This document shows, one piece after another, positions 24,787 to 37,870 of a stretch of DNA of 64,000 bases; position 1 is the stretch's first letter; every line of letters begins with the position of its first letter. Source of the DNA: Viola odorata. Lineage: Eukaryota; Streptophyta; Magnoliopsida; Malpighiales; Violaceae. The position numbers and the translations under genes are program-made. Below the pieces are notes generated by a model that made no database searches, was not told the origin of the DNA, and worked only from the letters and a program-made list of their open reading frames with translations. The stretch is taken from positions 9,365,444-9,429,443 of the forward strand of contig OY829545.1 of the NCBI GenBank assembly GCA_963691705.1. Reading direction: 5' to 3'.

Positions 24787-27700
24787 TCACAAGGATATAT
24801 CTTTACCAAACAGTCCAGCAATTCCCTTCCCCGGATCATCCTGCTTCACGATGGATTCCCCAACCAAAACCTGCACGCGTGACAGAATAGATTAAGACCT
24901 CAAATCGACAAAGATTTCTTCTTTGGAGTAAAACCCATGATCCATCTTTAGCAGGCATCATTATCATTTATAACTCACAACATGTTATCAAGAGCAACAT
25001 GACATCCATCAAAAAATAGAAAGAACAAGACAAGTTTTGTTTGATTTCAAGTGAGGATTGACGCCTTGATGGCGCTAACAAAATGTGTGCTGCATCTTTC
25101 TCCACGAGTACCCTTAAGATACTGACATTAATTGTCGCCGAGTGGTAAGTTAGCTGAACTTACTGCTTTAACACCGGCTTCTTGTACATAAGCAATATCA
25201 TCAGGAGTAAATAGGCCGGATTCCCCAACAACCTGAAGAGTCAACAAAAAGAGTTTGATAAAGAAAAGAAGAATATTCAACTATGGGAGCAATTGCAGGC
25301 ACTTTCCACAGAAATAATATCTTCATGCACACTAGCCTAACGCATAAGCGAGCCGCTTACAATTATGTCTTTTTGTCGAATCAGTTGGCCACGTTCTCCT
25401 TCAAGAAGTCTCCTTGTGTTACTGAGATCAACCTCAAATGTTGCTAAGGACAAGCAGAAGTAAGTAAAAGTAGTTATCGAGTTATACAGAAAGAAAACTT
25501 ACTGGGTAGTAAGTACTCTAAGTAATTACATCAAAAAAGCACCAAGAGGAAAGTTTAATAAACAAGAATCAAAGAATTTTTTTACAAATGCTGCAGGGCA
25601 ATACCAAGGTTGCGATTATTGATGCCAACCAGTTCAATCCCCTCTATTCCAAGGACACGGTCCATTTCCCTCTCATCATGCACCTATAAATAGTAGTAAA
25701 CATTTAATTTACAGTCAAGTACGTGTACATATTTTTATTTTTTCTTATTTCAATGCAAAATGGTACAACTGGGAAGCACTTGAAGGAAAAGATGATACAA
25801 CAACTGTAGAACCACCAAAACCTTTTGCTAGCAAAGCATCAGGAAAACAAATAGCTGAAAGTTGACACTAGTATGAACAGAAACCAGTAGCAAGTACGGG
25901 TACAAAAGTTTCACAAATTTTAGTCCAGATTGAAACTCGTCCCTGTGACCATTGCAGTAACATTTTTTTCAAAATTGAAGAAGCGCCAAACAGATAGGAT
26001 AAAGCATCTTAGCTTAATGGGAAAATATTTGTGCCAACTCAGAATCATTGCTAGACAAAAGTTCCGCATCAAACCTCAACTAGTGCTGCCAAACCAAGCA
26101 TCTGGCAGATCTTGATCATGTATCTGATTTCAAGATCAGGTAAAACAGCAGCGATAAGGAGAATCGCATCTGCCCCCTTAGTTCGGGCATAGTAGATCTG
26201 CCATGCATCAATGACAAATTCTTTGCAAAGTAGTGGACACTGCATGATTCAATACCACTGTAATCAGCTTTTACACTTGCAATAATCTTCCTGAAGAGTG
26301 GTGTACAAGTTTGAAAGATTTACCCTTACTCCAGCATTCCTTATTGCTTCTAAATTTTCAAAGCCCCCCTTCATTTTAAAAACCAAAAGCAAGTCAGAAG
26401 TTGAGATGCTGATATTTATCAGTAACATACAATCAATACTGAAGACAAGGAATCTCAAAAAGTAATACAACAAGAATGCACATGTAAGTTTACCTGAAAA
26501 AACTTTTCATCGGTTAAAACACTGAGACATGCTGCTCCACCTTTTTGATAAGCTTGGGCAATTTCAGCCTGCCATGAGATGCATTAAATTTCGAAAAGAA
26601 AGACTGCATAAAGGGTTTCAATCTGCCAAAGAAAATGAATCAGTTTGGTATCTGGTACGTCATTTTGGTTCTAATGGGCTTGATGAGAAAAGTGGCAGAC
26701 CAAAGCAGAAAACCAACAGTGTGGAGAAATTCTTTAAAATTTAAGAGACCAATAAGGTCCATATAGTTTTCAAAGCATTCCTAGCTTTAGGTTATTCGTG
26801 CCAACCCTGGTTTCCACAACCCAGGAGTGAGCTTGAGGATCAATTTTGTTTGGGATGGGCTATAGAAAGAAGTTACGTAAGGGGAACCTCCAACTCCATA
26901 GCCAAGCAGGACAGAGAAAAGAAAGAAAGCAAAAAACAAGAAATTAGTGACAAACAGTAAATTACATCAGTAACAAAGCAAAACTCCAAGCGGTACCAGG
27001 CTAAGTGAACCAAAAAGCACAACATTTAGGACCCAACTAAAGCTGCTCAATGCAGCAGCATGTTCATGAAGATAATTTAACCGATACATGAAACATAAGA
27101 ATATGTGAAAACCAAAAGTCCACGTCTCACATTAAATGGTGATACTATCAATCAAATCTAGCCCATAAGAAGGATGAGAAATACATTGGAAGATAAGATA
27201 TAAGAACCTATATGCACATGCACTAAGGAGAAAGAACGTATACTTACTGGATCAAAATTCTGTCTCAGGACTCCTCTACTAGGAGAAGCCTTTTTCACTT
27301 CAGCAATTAAGCCTGGAAGTCCAGTTTGAGTACAAGCTTCCCTGAGAGCTCCAATAAAATCTCTGGTGGGAGGAGCAGTCTCAAGAGATTTCTTCAGCAT
27401 TTCAAGAGGCTTTCTCTCTTTCCACTGGAACAATGAAAAAAGAAAAACAAAGAAAAAAGACCAAGAATCATTCAGTACTAAATACAATCTAACTGTAGTT
27501 CGCAGCCATGTATATATATAATAGATAGATCAATTACTTGTGAAACTTCCATGTCCTTGTGCCAAATAATTTCCTCCAATATATTTCGCGGAGTATTTCC
27601 CTCGTTCTGAATGCAAAACTCAAAAGGTCCCACATAATGTGATGGTGGGCCAGTGGGAGGCCGTCTCCTAATTCTGATACCTTGGCTAGCAGCAACCTCA

Positions 27701-28105
27701 TCTTGCAGCATCCCAACTTCCCACTCCTTCACTTTAAGAGCATTTTGCTCATCTTCTATCTTCACAGAAGATACTGTAGTTGATTCCATCTTCATGCAAA
27801 GGCACATAATTAGGATAATTACAATTCAGAAAATATTCTCATAAATAACAACACTTGAACAACAAGGAGACAGATGCTAGTTTTCAATTGATCATTGATT
27901 TTTCAATCTTATAGAATAAACAGATAAACTGACAAAATGTATTTGGGTCAAACAAGCTGCAAACCTGTTGAGCACGAATACAGTAGTTGACAGAAGAGTG
28001 ATTCCACTTGAGAGTGTTAGTTGAGTGCCTAACTGGGAAGCTAGATCTGCTATTGAGGAACAAAACCTTGGGTGGTGATGGTTTCAAAGACATCAATCCC
28101 TCCAT
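24787..28105 (-). CDS. IGPS: Indole-3-glycerol-phosphate synthase, chloroplastic
   Basis: Ten exons (27965-28105, 27538-27789, 27248-27424, 26494-26568, 26324-26368, 26075-26239, 25605-25683, 25361-25443, 25164-25232, 24787-24870) total 1170 nt and give 389 residues. The enzyme (EC 4.1.1.48) closes the indole ring in tryptophan synthesis, converting carboxyphenylamino-deoxyribulose-phosphate to indole-glycerol-phosphate. The first ~60 residues look like a plastid transit peptide. The TIM-barrel landmarks are in order: the strand-1 motif [13 protein letters not shown] with its catalytic Lys, [83 protein letters not shown] and [21 protein letters not shown] 5' UTR intron is likely, with donor CACT-GTAAGC near 28683 and acceptor near 28110. 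Exon 5 uses the donor after AGG, giving the [12 protein letters not shown] junction. Confidence 0.96.
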
Positions 28106-29212
28106 TTTCTGATTCAGTGAGCCGAGAATATCTCGTAAATAGTGGGATGATTTTACAATTGAAATGAAACTTTAGAAAATGAGGTCAGGAAGTAATCTAT
28201 ATCAGGAAAACAACCGAATGCATGCTTATTCTGTCCAAAAACCACATTAATTTTGAAGCCGCATTTGACAGGGTACAAAGAATAACTGATTCATTTCTAA
28301 ACTAATTTCTTATGCATATCCAGTTAGTCACATCCAGCACTCCACAAGATTGTGAAGAATGAATTGGGTCTTTATACTTTCCAGTGGTGCCCAGGTTGTT
28401 TGGCTCAAATTCTGTTTCAAAACCTCGTTTCAATGAGAATTACAAGTATCACTCTCAAGCTTCTACTTCTAGTAGTAATAGTTAAATCTACCATTCTATA
28501 AACCAATACCAAACAAGTTCTTATGATTCCAAGCAGATTCAACCAAAAAGAAAACTTCAACGGAAAAGCGGAAAGACAGAAAATGAATAACCTTCAAGTA
28601 CTAAGCTATTGCATTAAGAGCAATCATCACTACAAAACTTTAACTAAATAACAGAAAGAAGAAAACGGAAAATATGGGCTTACAGTGATCAGGAAGAGTG
28701 CTCGAGGGTTGAATGAGAGGAGTATGCAGAGCAGATGAGGAAATTGCGATTTCTTCAGAAAAGAGGGAGGGAGATTAATGGGAGAGGAGAAGAAGGGGTA
28801 AGAGGGGGTAGGTGAAAAAAAAAAACTAATTATTCACTAGAAATTAAATTTATCTTATGGGTTACCATTCTAATTTTCAATCAAATTCATGATCAGACCC
28901 TTATCATTGCACATATTGTATTACTTTTATATATATAGAAAAAATTAAATAAAAAAAAGGAAAAAAGGTAATATTCCACGTGACTGTGATTTGTGATCTA
29001 CTAGTTTTTTTTTTTTTGCGTGGATGCTTTGGCTTTCAGCTGTGGGGGACAGTGACAGGGGTGATGCTTGCTTGCTCAGTCCCTAGCTCGTGAAAGCTTA
29101 AAATCTCCAATCCACAATTCGACCAAAACCCTAACCCTAACCTTAAATCTCCCAAATCTCTTCCTCTTCTTTAATGCACCCCTAACGATTATCATTTATC
29201 ACTACTCTAATC
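28106..29212. promoter_or_regulatory. Divergent upstream region of IGPS and eIF2B delta
   Basis: About 1.1 kb between the two start codons. The left half is probably the IGPS 5' UTR intron. The right half carries telomere-like repeats at 29125-29142 just upstream of the eIF2B ATG. I see no further gene. Confidence 0.5.
29125..29142 (+). promoter_or_regulatory. Telo-box repeats in the eIF2B delta leader
   Basis: AAAACCCTAACCCTAACC lies 71 nt before the ATG. Telo-boxes (AAACCCTAA) are a known feature of plant genes for translation components, so the location fits the product. Confidence 0.55.
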
Positions 29213-32109
29213 ATGGAATCTCGTCGCGCCTCTCGTTCCATCGGCGACCCAAAGATCCGTCAAGTCGGATTCTTCACTCCCGCCCCACCCGACCGTTCCC
29301 AATCCGGGCCACCGGACCCCCATCACCCAACCAACCTCTCCTCTTCCCCTCCTCCAATCACTGACCTCTCCCCTCCTTCCTCCGGCAACTCCCTCTCCCC
29401 CGTCATGATCCCTCCTCCTCGCCACTCCTCCGCTCCCTTGTCCCCTCTCCGCCCCGCCGTTATCACCACTGCATTCGATGTCGGCCTGAACTCATTGCCT
29501 CCCCCTGAGACCTCCCCCACTACTACCACCGCGTCCTTCCCTAATGATGCTGGCTGGGTGGCCAGAGCAGGTGGAGGAGGAACGAAGATTGCCGCTGCCT
29601 CGAGTAGCCTGCCATCTGGAGGAGGCGGAGTTTATAATATAACGGCAGCTAACTTGGCTGGAAAATCAGCTGCGGCAGCAAGTAGTGTGCCTGCTAGCGG
29701 ATTGACTACCGTCTCTGTCGTCAATAGTTTGCCCCCTGGGTTATCTGGCAATTCTTCTAATTTTGGACTTCTAAATTAACCTGCATTTGTTTTTTTGTGC
29801 TTATTTTTGGAGTAAGGTAATGTGGGTAGTACAGCGGTTTAAGTATTAGATAATTGTTTGAAATAAAATGATTGCAGAGAAGGCCGGTGGTGGGTCTTTT
29901 GAAGTGCAGAATGACCAACCTGCACATTCTAAGACATTGAAGGAAAAAACTACTAAAGCTGAGAGGCGTGCTCTTCAAGAAGCTCAGCGAGCTGCAAAAG
30001 CTGCTGCTAAAGGTGCCAATTAGTTGCTTCTCTTGAGTGGCTTAATGTTGAATTTCCATCACAAATGCTGTATTAACCTTATTTGTGCTTCGTTGTTTTC
30101 AGCTGATGGTGCTAAACCACCTCTTGCTTCTGGTGGCACTTCGACTAACACAAAATCTACAAAACCCACAAAAGCTCCTCCACAAAAGAATGATGCTGCT
30201 TCAGTGGCAGCATCAGAGAAGAAGGGAGGTGACAGGTTAGCAGATAAAGAGAGGAAGAAAGATGTCCCTCAACCACGCATGCAATATGATGACGAGAGCC
30301 GGGTGGAAAAGGCTAAGAGGCGTGCTGTGGTGAAGCAAACTGAAGCTAGGAACAGAGTTGAGTTGTTTAGGCACCTGCCTCAATATGAACGTGGAACTCT
30401 ACTTCCTGATCTTGAGTCAAGGTTCTTCCATCTTGATCCAATGCATCCAGCAGTGTATAAGGTATTTATTGGGAGTTCCCAGCAGTGATTATGTGTTTTG
30501 GTTTTATTCTTTTCTTGTTTGAGATAATTCTCGGTCATTATGTAATGATTTATCTGGGTGTTCAGATTGACAGTTTAGTTCCCTACAACTGTGCATATAT
30601 CCTTTCCCAATAAAAAAAGAGTGCCATATCATCTGCTATTTAGAATGTTGGTTGAAGTATTTAACCATATTGGATGCGATAAGTGAGTGTGGTGGTTATG
30701 GGGACATCTGACACAGGCTGCAGTTCTAGAGATCAGTTGTTATTGTACTCCTGTCTGATTTTGAGCATTACTTGTTGTTGCTAGGTTGGATTACAGTATC
30801 TATCAGGAGATATATGCGGTGGTAATGCTCGCTGCATTGCCATGCTTCAAGCATTCAAAGAGGCCATTAAGGACTACTCGACACCACCTGAAAAAACTCT
30901 TGCTAGAGACTTAACGGCAAAAATAGGTAGTTACGTTTCATTCCTGATTGAGTGCCGACCTCTTTCAATCAGCATGGGGAATGCAATTAGATTATTGAAG
31001 AACCGAATTGCAAAGTTACCTTTGACTTTGTTGGAATCAGAAGCAAAAGCAACTCTTCAGTCAGATATTGATCGGTTCATAAATGAGAAGATTATACTTG
31101 CAGACAGCGTTATAGTCAAGCATGCGGTTACAAAGATCAGAGATGGTGATGTTCTTCTCACATATGGATCATCCTCGGCTGTTGAAATGATACTAGTGCA
31201 TGCCCATGAGCTTGGGAAACAATTTCGTGTTGTGGTAGTGGATTCTCGTCCAAAGCTTGATGGCCAATTGTTACTTCGTAGGTTGGTGCAAAAGGGCATT
31301 AGCTGTACATATACTCACATTAATGCGGTTTCGTATATCATGCATGAAGTTACTCGAGTGTTCCTGGGTGCTTCATCAGTGCTGTCTAATGGAACAGTTT
31401 ACTCAAGAGTTGGGACATCTTGTGTTGCCATGGTTGCCCATGCCTTTCGCGTACCAGTTTTGGTTTGTTGTGAAGCATACAAGTTTCATGAAAGGGTTCA
31501 GCTGGATTCAATATGCTTTAATGAGCTGGGTATGCATTTTCCTGGCTATGGCAGTTGCTTCATACAGTTAATGACTGCCTATTTATGCTCTCTTCTCGTT
31601 TAATGACTCAGCTAGTTGTCCATATCTCTCAGGTGATCCGGATGCCATTTCAAAAGTTTCTGGTAGAGAGGAAATCAGCTTCTTGGATGGTTGGGCCAAC
31701 AGTGAAAATCTTCAGCTCCTGAATTTGGTGTAAGTGCTTGTGATGTGGACAATCTGTTTTGAGGGTTATTGGTTTTGCTTGATTGACCGTGTCGTGTTGG
31801 ATTTGTTGACAGATATGATGCCACGCCGGCAGATTATGTTTCAATGATCATCACAGATCATGGCATGGTAGGTTCCTTGACTGATTTGGTACTAATTCTT
31901 TTGCTGTGAGAAATGCACATGGACAACACACAGGACATGGACTGATGGAAATTAGAAACAAACATTCATCTCTTATTCTTTTACTTTGAATTGCAATTGT
32001 GGTTTCAATTTATTTCTGAGAATTTTCTGCTTTCTGCTTTTATTAGGTTCCACCAACAAGTGTTCCTGTCATTGTGCGTGAATATGGCGGAGAAAGTTTG
32101 TGGATGTAG
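29213..32109 (+). CDS. Translation initiation factor eIF2B subunit delta
   Basis: Exons: 29213 to about 29726-29747, 29878-30012, 30103-30461, 30785-31529, 31633-31729, 31813-31867 and 32047-32109, giving roughly 660 residues. The N-terminal ~170 residues are Pro/Ser/Ala-rich and probably disordered. A Lys/Ala-rich segment follows (KAERRALQEAQRAAKAAAK). The C-terminal IF-2B fold covers exons 4-7: GGNARCIAMLQAFKEAIKDY, DVLLTYGSSSAVEMIL, VVVVDSRPKLDGQLLLRRLV, YTHINAVSYIMHEVTRVFLG, AFRVPVLVCCEAYKFHERVQ, and the end REYGGESLWM. eIF2B exchanges GDP for GTP on eIF2; delta is one of its regulatory subunits. The exon 1 donor is unclear: only weak sites keep the frame (A-GT after 29726, or a GC donor after 29747), because exon 1 reads into a stop at 29777. 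The last exon is duplicated at 42999-43061. Confidence 0.93.
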
Positions 32110-32571
32110 TTTTTTTGCCAATGGATGATGAAAGCTTATCAAGTTTTGTCCATGCCCAATCGTATGACCAAGACAGCAGACAATAAAAGAGCTAAATTTG
32201 GATTAATTGCTTCTTACTCTGTCGAAGTTCTGGAATGATGATGTGAACTTTGAACATTTTTGTTTATTTTCTGACTGTTCAGAGTGCATTTTTTGCCTCT
32301 CCGGGAGGATTAGTGATGACTTCCTAGAATGTTGTAAAATTGTCTCTTCTGGGCCTTGCAAGATGATCTTTTAGCCAATAACAGTTTTGTTACTGACAAC
32401 TTTTTAATTCAGTTTGAATCTTTCTTATTTGAGAAAAAAAAACCATGGAATCTTTCTTGCTGTTCTGTTCCATGCGAAGAAATATTTGTTTGAGGGCCAG
32501 TATGTAGAAGATTATCTTATAGCAAACTAAATCACAACCAGTTAATATTTCCGAGGCAGGGGAAATTATAA
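32110..32571. other. eIF2B delta 3' UTR and flank
   Basis: Downstream of the stop codon. The segment is part of the block duplicated at 42856-43855; I see no coding potential on the plus strand. Confidence 0.5.
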
Positions 32572-32853
32572 TCATGACAACATCTTCCACCGAAGCCCAT
32601 GCCACCCTCCTCCATTCTTTGAAATAGACTCTCTCACCACATATGTATCCAGTTCCACTCCATTGCCCATAAAACACTCAAACCAAGCCTCAACAACCTT
32701 TGCAGTCTCTTCTTTCACACACCTGACTGTCTTCCTCAATTTGTGGAAATACTCATAAACCTTCTGCTCTTTCCCATTCTCAGCACTCACTCTCAACAAT
32801 GCTGCAAGCTCTGGCTCCTCCAAGCTCACTCCCAAATTTCTCATGTGCTCCTC
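32572..32853 (-). pseudogene. Fragment of a proteinaceous RNase P (PRORP) gene, copy 1
   Basis: An open frame of about 93 residues without its own start codon; a TAG lies just upstream in frame. It reads GVSLEEPELAALLRVSAENG, then YEYFHKLRKTVRCVKEETAK, then ESISKNGGGWHGLRW. This matches the part of plant PRORP between the PPR array and the catalytic NYN metallonuclease domain, where GGGWHG(Q/L)GW is a hallmark. The frame stops immediately after that motif, so the catalytic aspartates are missing and the piece cannot be an active RNase P. A near-identical copy lies at 43527-43808. It could be a relic of a larger gene that once lay between eIF2B delta and the receptor kinase. Confidence 0.7.
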
Positions 32854-33376
32854 CACTTCCTATTCTTCTAACATTTTTCTAGATTTTTTTAATTTATATC
32901 AAAAAAAAATCCCACGGAAATTGTTAACAGAAGGTTTATTAAAGTAATTTTCTTCCAGGACAAGATCTATTATAATCTCCAAATTATCGGAGGGTTCTTT
33001 ATAACATTTTCGGATGATTATAGGTCCAAAATGTTATTAACACAATTTTTTAGTACCACCTTACAATTACTAATCTAATTCAATAATAAACACGGTTATA
33101 TTTTTCATTGGTTTTTTAAAAAACATTAAAATTTTAAAGTTTTCAAAAGAATTCAATAACACTTCATTTTTTCCCCTGTAATCTAATGAATTTTGTTAAT
33201 TTCTTTTAACGGAGGAATCATCTTGAATAAATGGATGTGTAAAGCCAAAATTGTGGACCTATTTCCCTCACCATCAATGCTTTCTATACTTGAAATCATC
33301 ATTGATTAAGAAGAGAAAAATACAGAGGTAAGAGAAATAGAACATACTACAAATCAAGAACCCATTAATTAAGTGT
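32854..33376. other. 3' flank between PRORP fragment and LRR kinase
   Basis: AT-rich, homologous to 43812-43855 plus 50780-51370. About 100 bp present in the other two kinase copies (at 42265-42345 and 51165-51265) is missing here near 33270. No gene seen. Confidence 0.5.
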
Positions 33377-36300
33377 TTAATTAACTGTGGATTGTGATTT
33401 CTGACCCTCATCATAACATTGTGAGAGATAAACTTGTTCCAATTTTATTGCTGAGAATGGCATTCCCAATGGAGGAGGTTTGGTCGCTAACCAGGAAGAA
33501 ACTTGTTGCATGGCCGGTCGAATCTTGGGGTTGGAATCCAAGCAAGCAAATGCTAGTTTCACAACCTGCAACACATCTCCTGCAACTCGACTTTCAGGAT
33601 ACGGGACGCGGCGGTCAAGCACATCCTTCAACAGTGTATGCTGATTAATAGACAAGGAAGACGAGGAGGACGACGAGGAGGACGACGAGGATGATGAGGA
33701 TGACAATGATTTTAACCATGGAAGTGAAGAAATGAGGTCAACAGGATGCCTTCCCATCATTACTTCCAATGTAACCACTCCAAAGCTAAAGACATCACAT
33801 TTTTCTGTCACCCTCATTGTGTAAGCTAACTCTGCCAGTAAAACAAGGAAAGTCACATATGTGTAGTGTTAGGGGAAATTATAGAGTGATGCGCTTATAA
33901 TACCGTTATTTGAGTTTATAATGAAACTGACATACACACATACCGGGAGCCACGTATCCGAAAGTTCCGGCGAATGAGGTCCAGTTTGATGAGTCAGGCA
34001 TCAAGAGCCTAGCTGTGCCAAAGTCAGAGACATGAGCCTCATATTCCAAGTCCAAAAGAATGTTGTTGCCTGAAATGTCTCTGTGGATTATCGGAGGAGA
34101 ACAGTCATGGTGCAAATAGGATAAGGCATTAGCAACACCACTAATAACATTCAATCTTTTGACCCAATTCATCTCCGATGCGTGTTCGTCACTCGCCAAA
34201 TTCATCCTCAAGCTTCCTCTCTCAATCAACTCATACACCAGAAGAGAATGCTTAGCATGTGAACAAAATCCGTGTAACTTCACAATGTTGCGGTGCCGAA
34301 TATTCAACACACAAATCTCACTTTCAAAACCTTTCATATCCATCAACTTCCCTGTTACTGATTGATGAAGCTTCTTGACGGCAACAATCTGACCTGTAGC
34401 CATCGAGGCTTTGTAAACAGCTCCGTATCCTCCTTCCCCGATGCAGTACTTGGGGTTAAACTCCTCAGTTGCCTCAATGATGTTCTCATACAACATTTTC
34501 CCATCATGTCCCAGTACTGTCAGTATATTTTTCCCTTGTCCCTCTAATGAATGTGATTTTGATGCCCTTCCTCTCCGGTGGCAAACAAAGAAACCTCCAA
34601 TCAGAATCATCAACAATACAAGTATACCTGCAAAGAGAGGAAGTACAATAACAAGGGCAACATTTGTTCCCTTTTTCTTGTCCATCTCATTGCTTTTGAA
34701 GGGACTACAAGAGATCAAACCACTTGCATTGCCACATAAACCTGTGTTGTTTCTATATGCTTCGAAAGGAGCCACCTGAAAAGCTGGAATGTCTGGAATC
34801 GGCCCCTCCAATTGATTGTAGGATATGTCCACAGTTGAGAGGCCACTCCTATAATTGAAACTGGAAGGAAGTAGACCAAAAAACATGTTGTGGGAGATAT
34901 TTAATGTTTCCAACCTCACCAACTGCCCGAATTGTGCAGGTATCTTCCCATCTAAGAAATTCCAACTGAGATCAAGAAGTTCAAGAGAATCTAGATTCCC
35001 TATCTGAAATGGAATATTTCTTACAAATTGGTTGTGGCTCAAGTTCAGCCACAACAACTTTGTACATTCCCCAATTTGTTCCGGAATTGACCCGTTAAGA
35101 TTATTCGCTGCCAAGTCAAGATCCTCAAGACTTGACAGCGTAAGGATTTCTGAGGGGATGGGACCGGAAAGATGGTTGTTATTAAGAATAAGCTCCAACA
35201 AAGACTTCAACTTTCCTAATTCCACTGGAATTTTCCCACTCAATTGATTCCCTGATAGGTCAATGCGTCCTAGTTGAGTGACATTTGCAAGGTTTGGCGG
35301 TACCTCACCGGAGATATTGTTGTTTGCGATTCTAAGGGTAGTCAATTTGTCGCACTCCCCCCATCTTTTTGAAATCTCACCATGAAAATGATTATAACTC
35401 AAGTCAATATAATCCAAGTGCGGATAGATTCCAAGATCTTCTGAAATGTTCCCTTCTAGTTGGTTTCGCTCAAGCCTAACTCTAAACAAACTAGAACATC
35501 TCCTTAAGCTTTTCGGTATTAAACCGGAGAAATGGTTGTCGTACACTGAAAAGTTTTGAAGTGATCCTCCAACGCAAACATCATTTGGCAAATAACCAGT
35601 GAAGTGGTTTTCAGACAGCCCCAAAACCTTCAAATGTTTGAGATTGTTCATCTCTGGAGGTAAGGGACCACTAAGATTGTTCCTAAAGAGTCTCAAGTTG
35701 ACGAGGGATTTCATTTGTCCTATGGAGGAGGGGATGGAGCCAGAGAGATTGTTTTGATTTAATGAAAGGTCTACAAGAGATTTCAAATTGCCAATCTCTT
35801 GAGGTATGGAACCAGAGAGTTGATTATCAAAAAGGTGCAGAGATGACAAGTTTTGCAAGTTTCCAATGGAAGGTGGGATTTCACCTGTTATACTATTACT
35901 AGACAAGTCAAGCTTTGTGAGAGGGATTAAAGAACTAATCTCTTGTGGAATTTGACCAGAGAGTTTGTTTCCCCAAAGATAGAGAATGGATAAACTCCTT
36001 AAGTTTCCAAGCTCTTGAGGTATGGAGCCAGAGAGTTGATTTCTCGAAAGGCCCAAAAATGACAAGTTTTGCAAGTTTCCAATGGAAGCTGGGATTTCAC
36101 CTGTTATACTATTAACAGACAAGTCAAGCTGTGTGATAGAGATTAAGGAACCAATCTCTTGTGGAATTTGACCAGAGAGTTTGTTTCCCCAAAGATTGAG
36201 AGTGGATAGGCTCCTTAAGTTTCCAATAGAGTTTGGAATTGGACTAGAGAGATTGTTTTGCCTTAATTCAAGCTCAGAAAGAGATTCCAAATTGCCAATC

Positions 36301-36863
36301 TCTTGAGGTATGGAACCAAAGAGTTGATTTTCAAAAAGGTACAGAGTTGACAAGTTTTGCAAGTTTCCAATGGAAGCTGGGATTTCACCTGTTATACTAT
36401 TACTAGACAAGTCAAGTTCTGTGAGAGGGATTAAAGAACTAATCTCTTGTGGAATTTGACCAGAGAGTTTGTTTCCCCAAAGATAGAGAATGGATAGGCT
36501 CCTTAAGTTTTCAATAGAGCTTGGAATTGGATCATAGAGAGAATTGTTCGAAAGATCAAGAATGACAAGATTGGGGAAGGAAGAGAAGTTGAAATTATAA
36601 AGAGTACCTTTCAAACCAAGACTAGTAAGGTTCAAACTTGTGATGCTTCCAGGACTTTCGTCACAAAAGATGCCAACCCACTTAATGCAAGGATTGGATC
36701 CAACCCATGAAGACAATGCTGATTGGCTTTGGTGGTCAAGAGTCGCCCTCCATGTTAGAAGAGCCTCTGCTTCTGCCTCTGCTGTTTTAGGAGGAACAAG
36801 AGAAATGGCAAAAGAGGAGTAAGTTAGAAAGAGAAAGAACAAGAGTATCGTTGTGAGTGACAT
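33377..36863 (-). CDS. LRR receptor-like kinase, MIK2-like, intact copy
   Basis: Two exons, 33944-36863 and 33377-33831, give 1124 residues with an exact frame. A signal peptide (about 1-19, [19 protein letters not shown]) precedes an LRR N-terminal domain ([30 protein letters not shown]). About 24 leucine-rich repeats of the [12 protein letters not shown] type follow. A transmembrane helix lies near residues 732-760. The kinase has [18 protein letters not shown], the catalytic loop [12 protein letters not shown] and SDFGTARLL; the intron splits the APE codon (VAP-ELAYT). The C-terminal lobe carries a run of more than 15 Ser. The architecture resembles Arabidopsis MIK2 and relatives (LRR-XII), plasma-membrane receptors in immunity and peptide signalling; the ligand here is unknown. 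One residue usual in this family is missing (CVLNIRHRN versus CVLTNIRHRN in copy 2). HRD, DFG and the P-loop are intact, so it is probably functional. Confidence 0.93.
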
Positions 36864-37299
36864 TGATAATAAGAATGAATAAGAATTGTTTGTGTATGGA
36901 TGAAGAAAGATGAAGAGCCCAAAGGCAATCGTTGTTTCAATTTATAGGAATGAAGTCTTCGTCGTCAACTCAACACAAGGTGCGTAGATGTTACGAGTCA
37001 AATTTAATTGAGAAATTAGCAGTCTATATCATATTGACTATACGGGGGCTATGGCAGTGAATGCACAGAGAAATTCATTTGAGGTAAGAACAGATGAGGA
37101 GGACACAGATTTAATTGAGAGGACAAAGCCAATAAACATCTATTTCATACATTTCAATATGACTTGTAAAGTTGTAACTAAAAGAAGTAATGAGTAATGA
37201 CAATCTAGTTTTGGCATTTAACTTATTTTCTTGTACAAATTAGACGCCATTCCAACTTGTATAGCAAAAAGAAAAGAACATGTAAACAAATAGAATATT

Positions 37300-37640
37300 T
37301 TGCTAAAAATTCGAAAAAGAAAAGATAAACAAAATCATCATCATTTTATTTTTATTTTGTTAACTCTTCAAAATATTTATCACTATTTAAAATTTCATTC
37401 TAGATTTGTCTTATTTATTTGATTTTTTTTTCAAACTTTTTTATCCTATTTTTCCTTTTTTCTCATTTTTTTGAAATAAAAAAATACGGTCAAAGAAAAT
37501 CCATTAGGGTTGTAGATGGAAAACCTAACAGAGGGGTTTATTTGCGATGAAAAAATTATTCAGGGATCCGAATCCAATAAAAAAAATAGTTTAGGGGTTT
37601 ATTTATTAGGTGACTGATAGTTGAGGATTAGTTTTTTATT
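37300..37640. repeat. Dispersed ~320-bp repeat, copy A
   Basis: Contains TCCATTAGGGTTGTAGATGG and AAACCTAACAGAGG. Shared with 38415-38725 and with 56300-56610, upstream of the second kinase copy, so it probably belongs to the duplicated kinase 5' flank. Confidence 0.6.
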
Positions 37641-37719
37641 ATATATTAATTAAAATGTTTTTTTGGGTTTGAATATAGATATTTAGAAAATATTACACGA
37701 AAATTCATAGAAATTCTAC

Positions 37720-37870
37720 ATTTTTTTTTTTGGAGAAATCGGGATTTTATTAACAGACCCAAACGATCCAAATGAGTACAGTAGAACACCAAAGAGGCAA
37801 AGACCCATCCAAATCAGCAAAGATCTTAGAATTTGCATGCCAAAAAACCATTTAATACTCTAATTGACTA
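37720..37870 (-). mobile_element. Probable LINE 3' end fragment
   Basis: Read on the minus strand, AATAAAATCCCGATTTCTCC is followed by a poly-A run, a common 3' end of plant L1-type LINEs. No coding part is visible. Confidence 0.4.
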
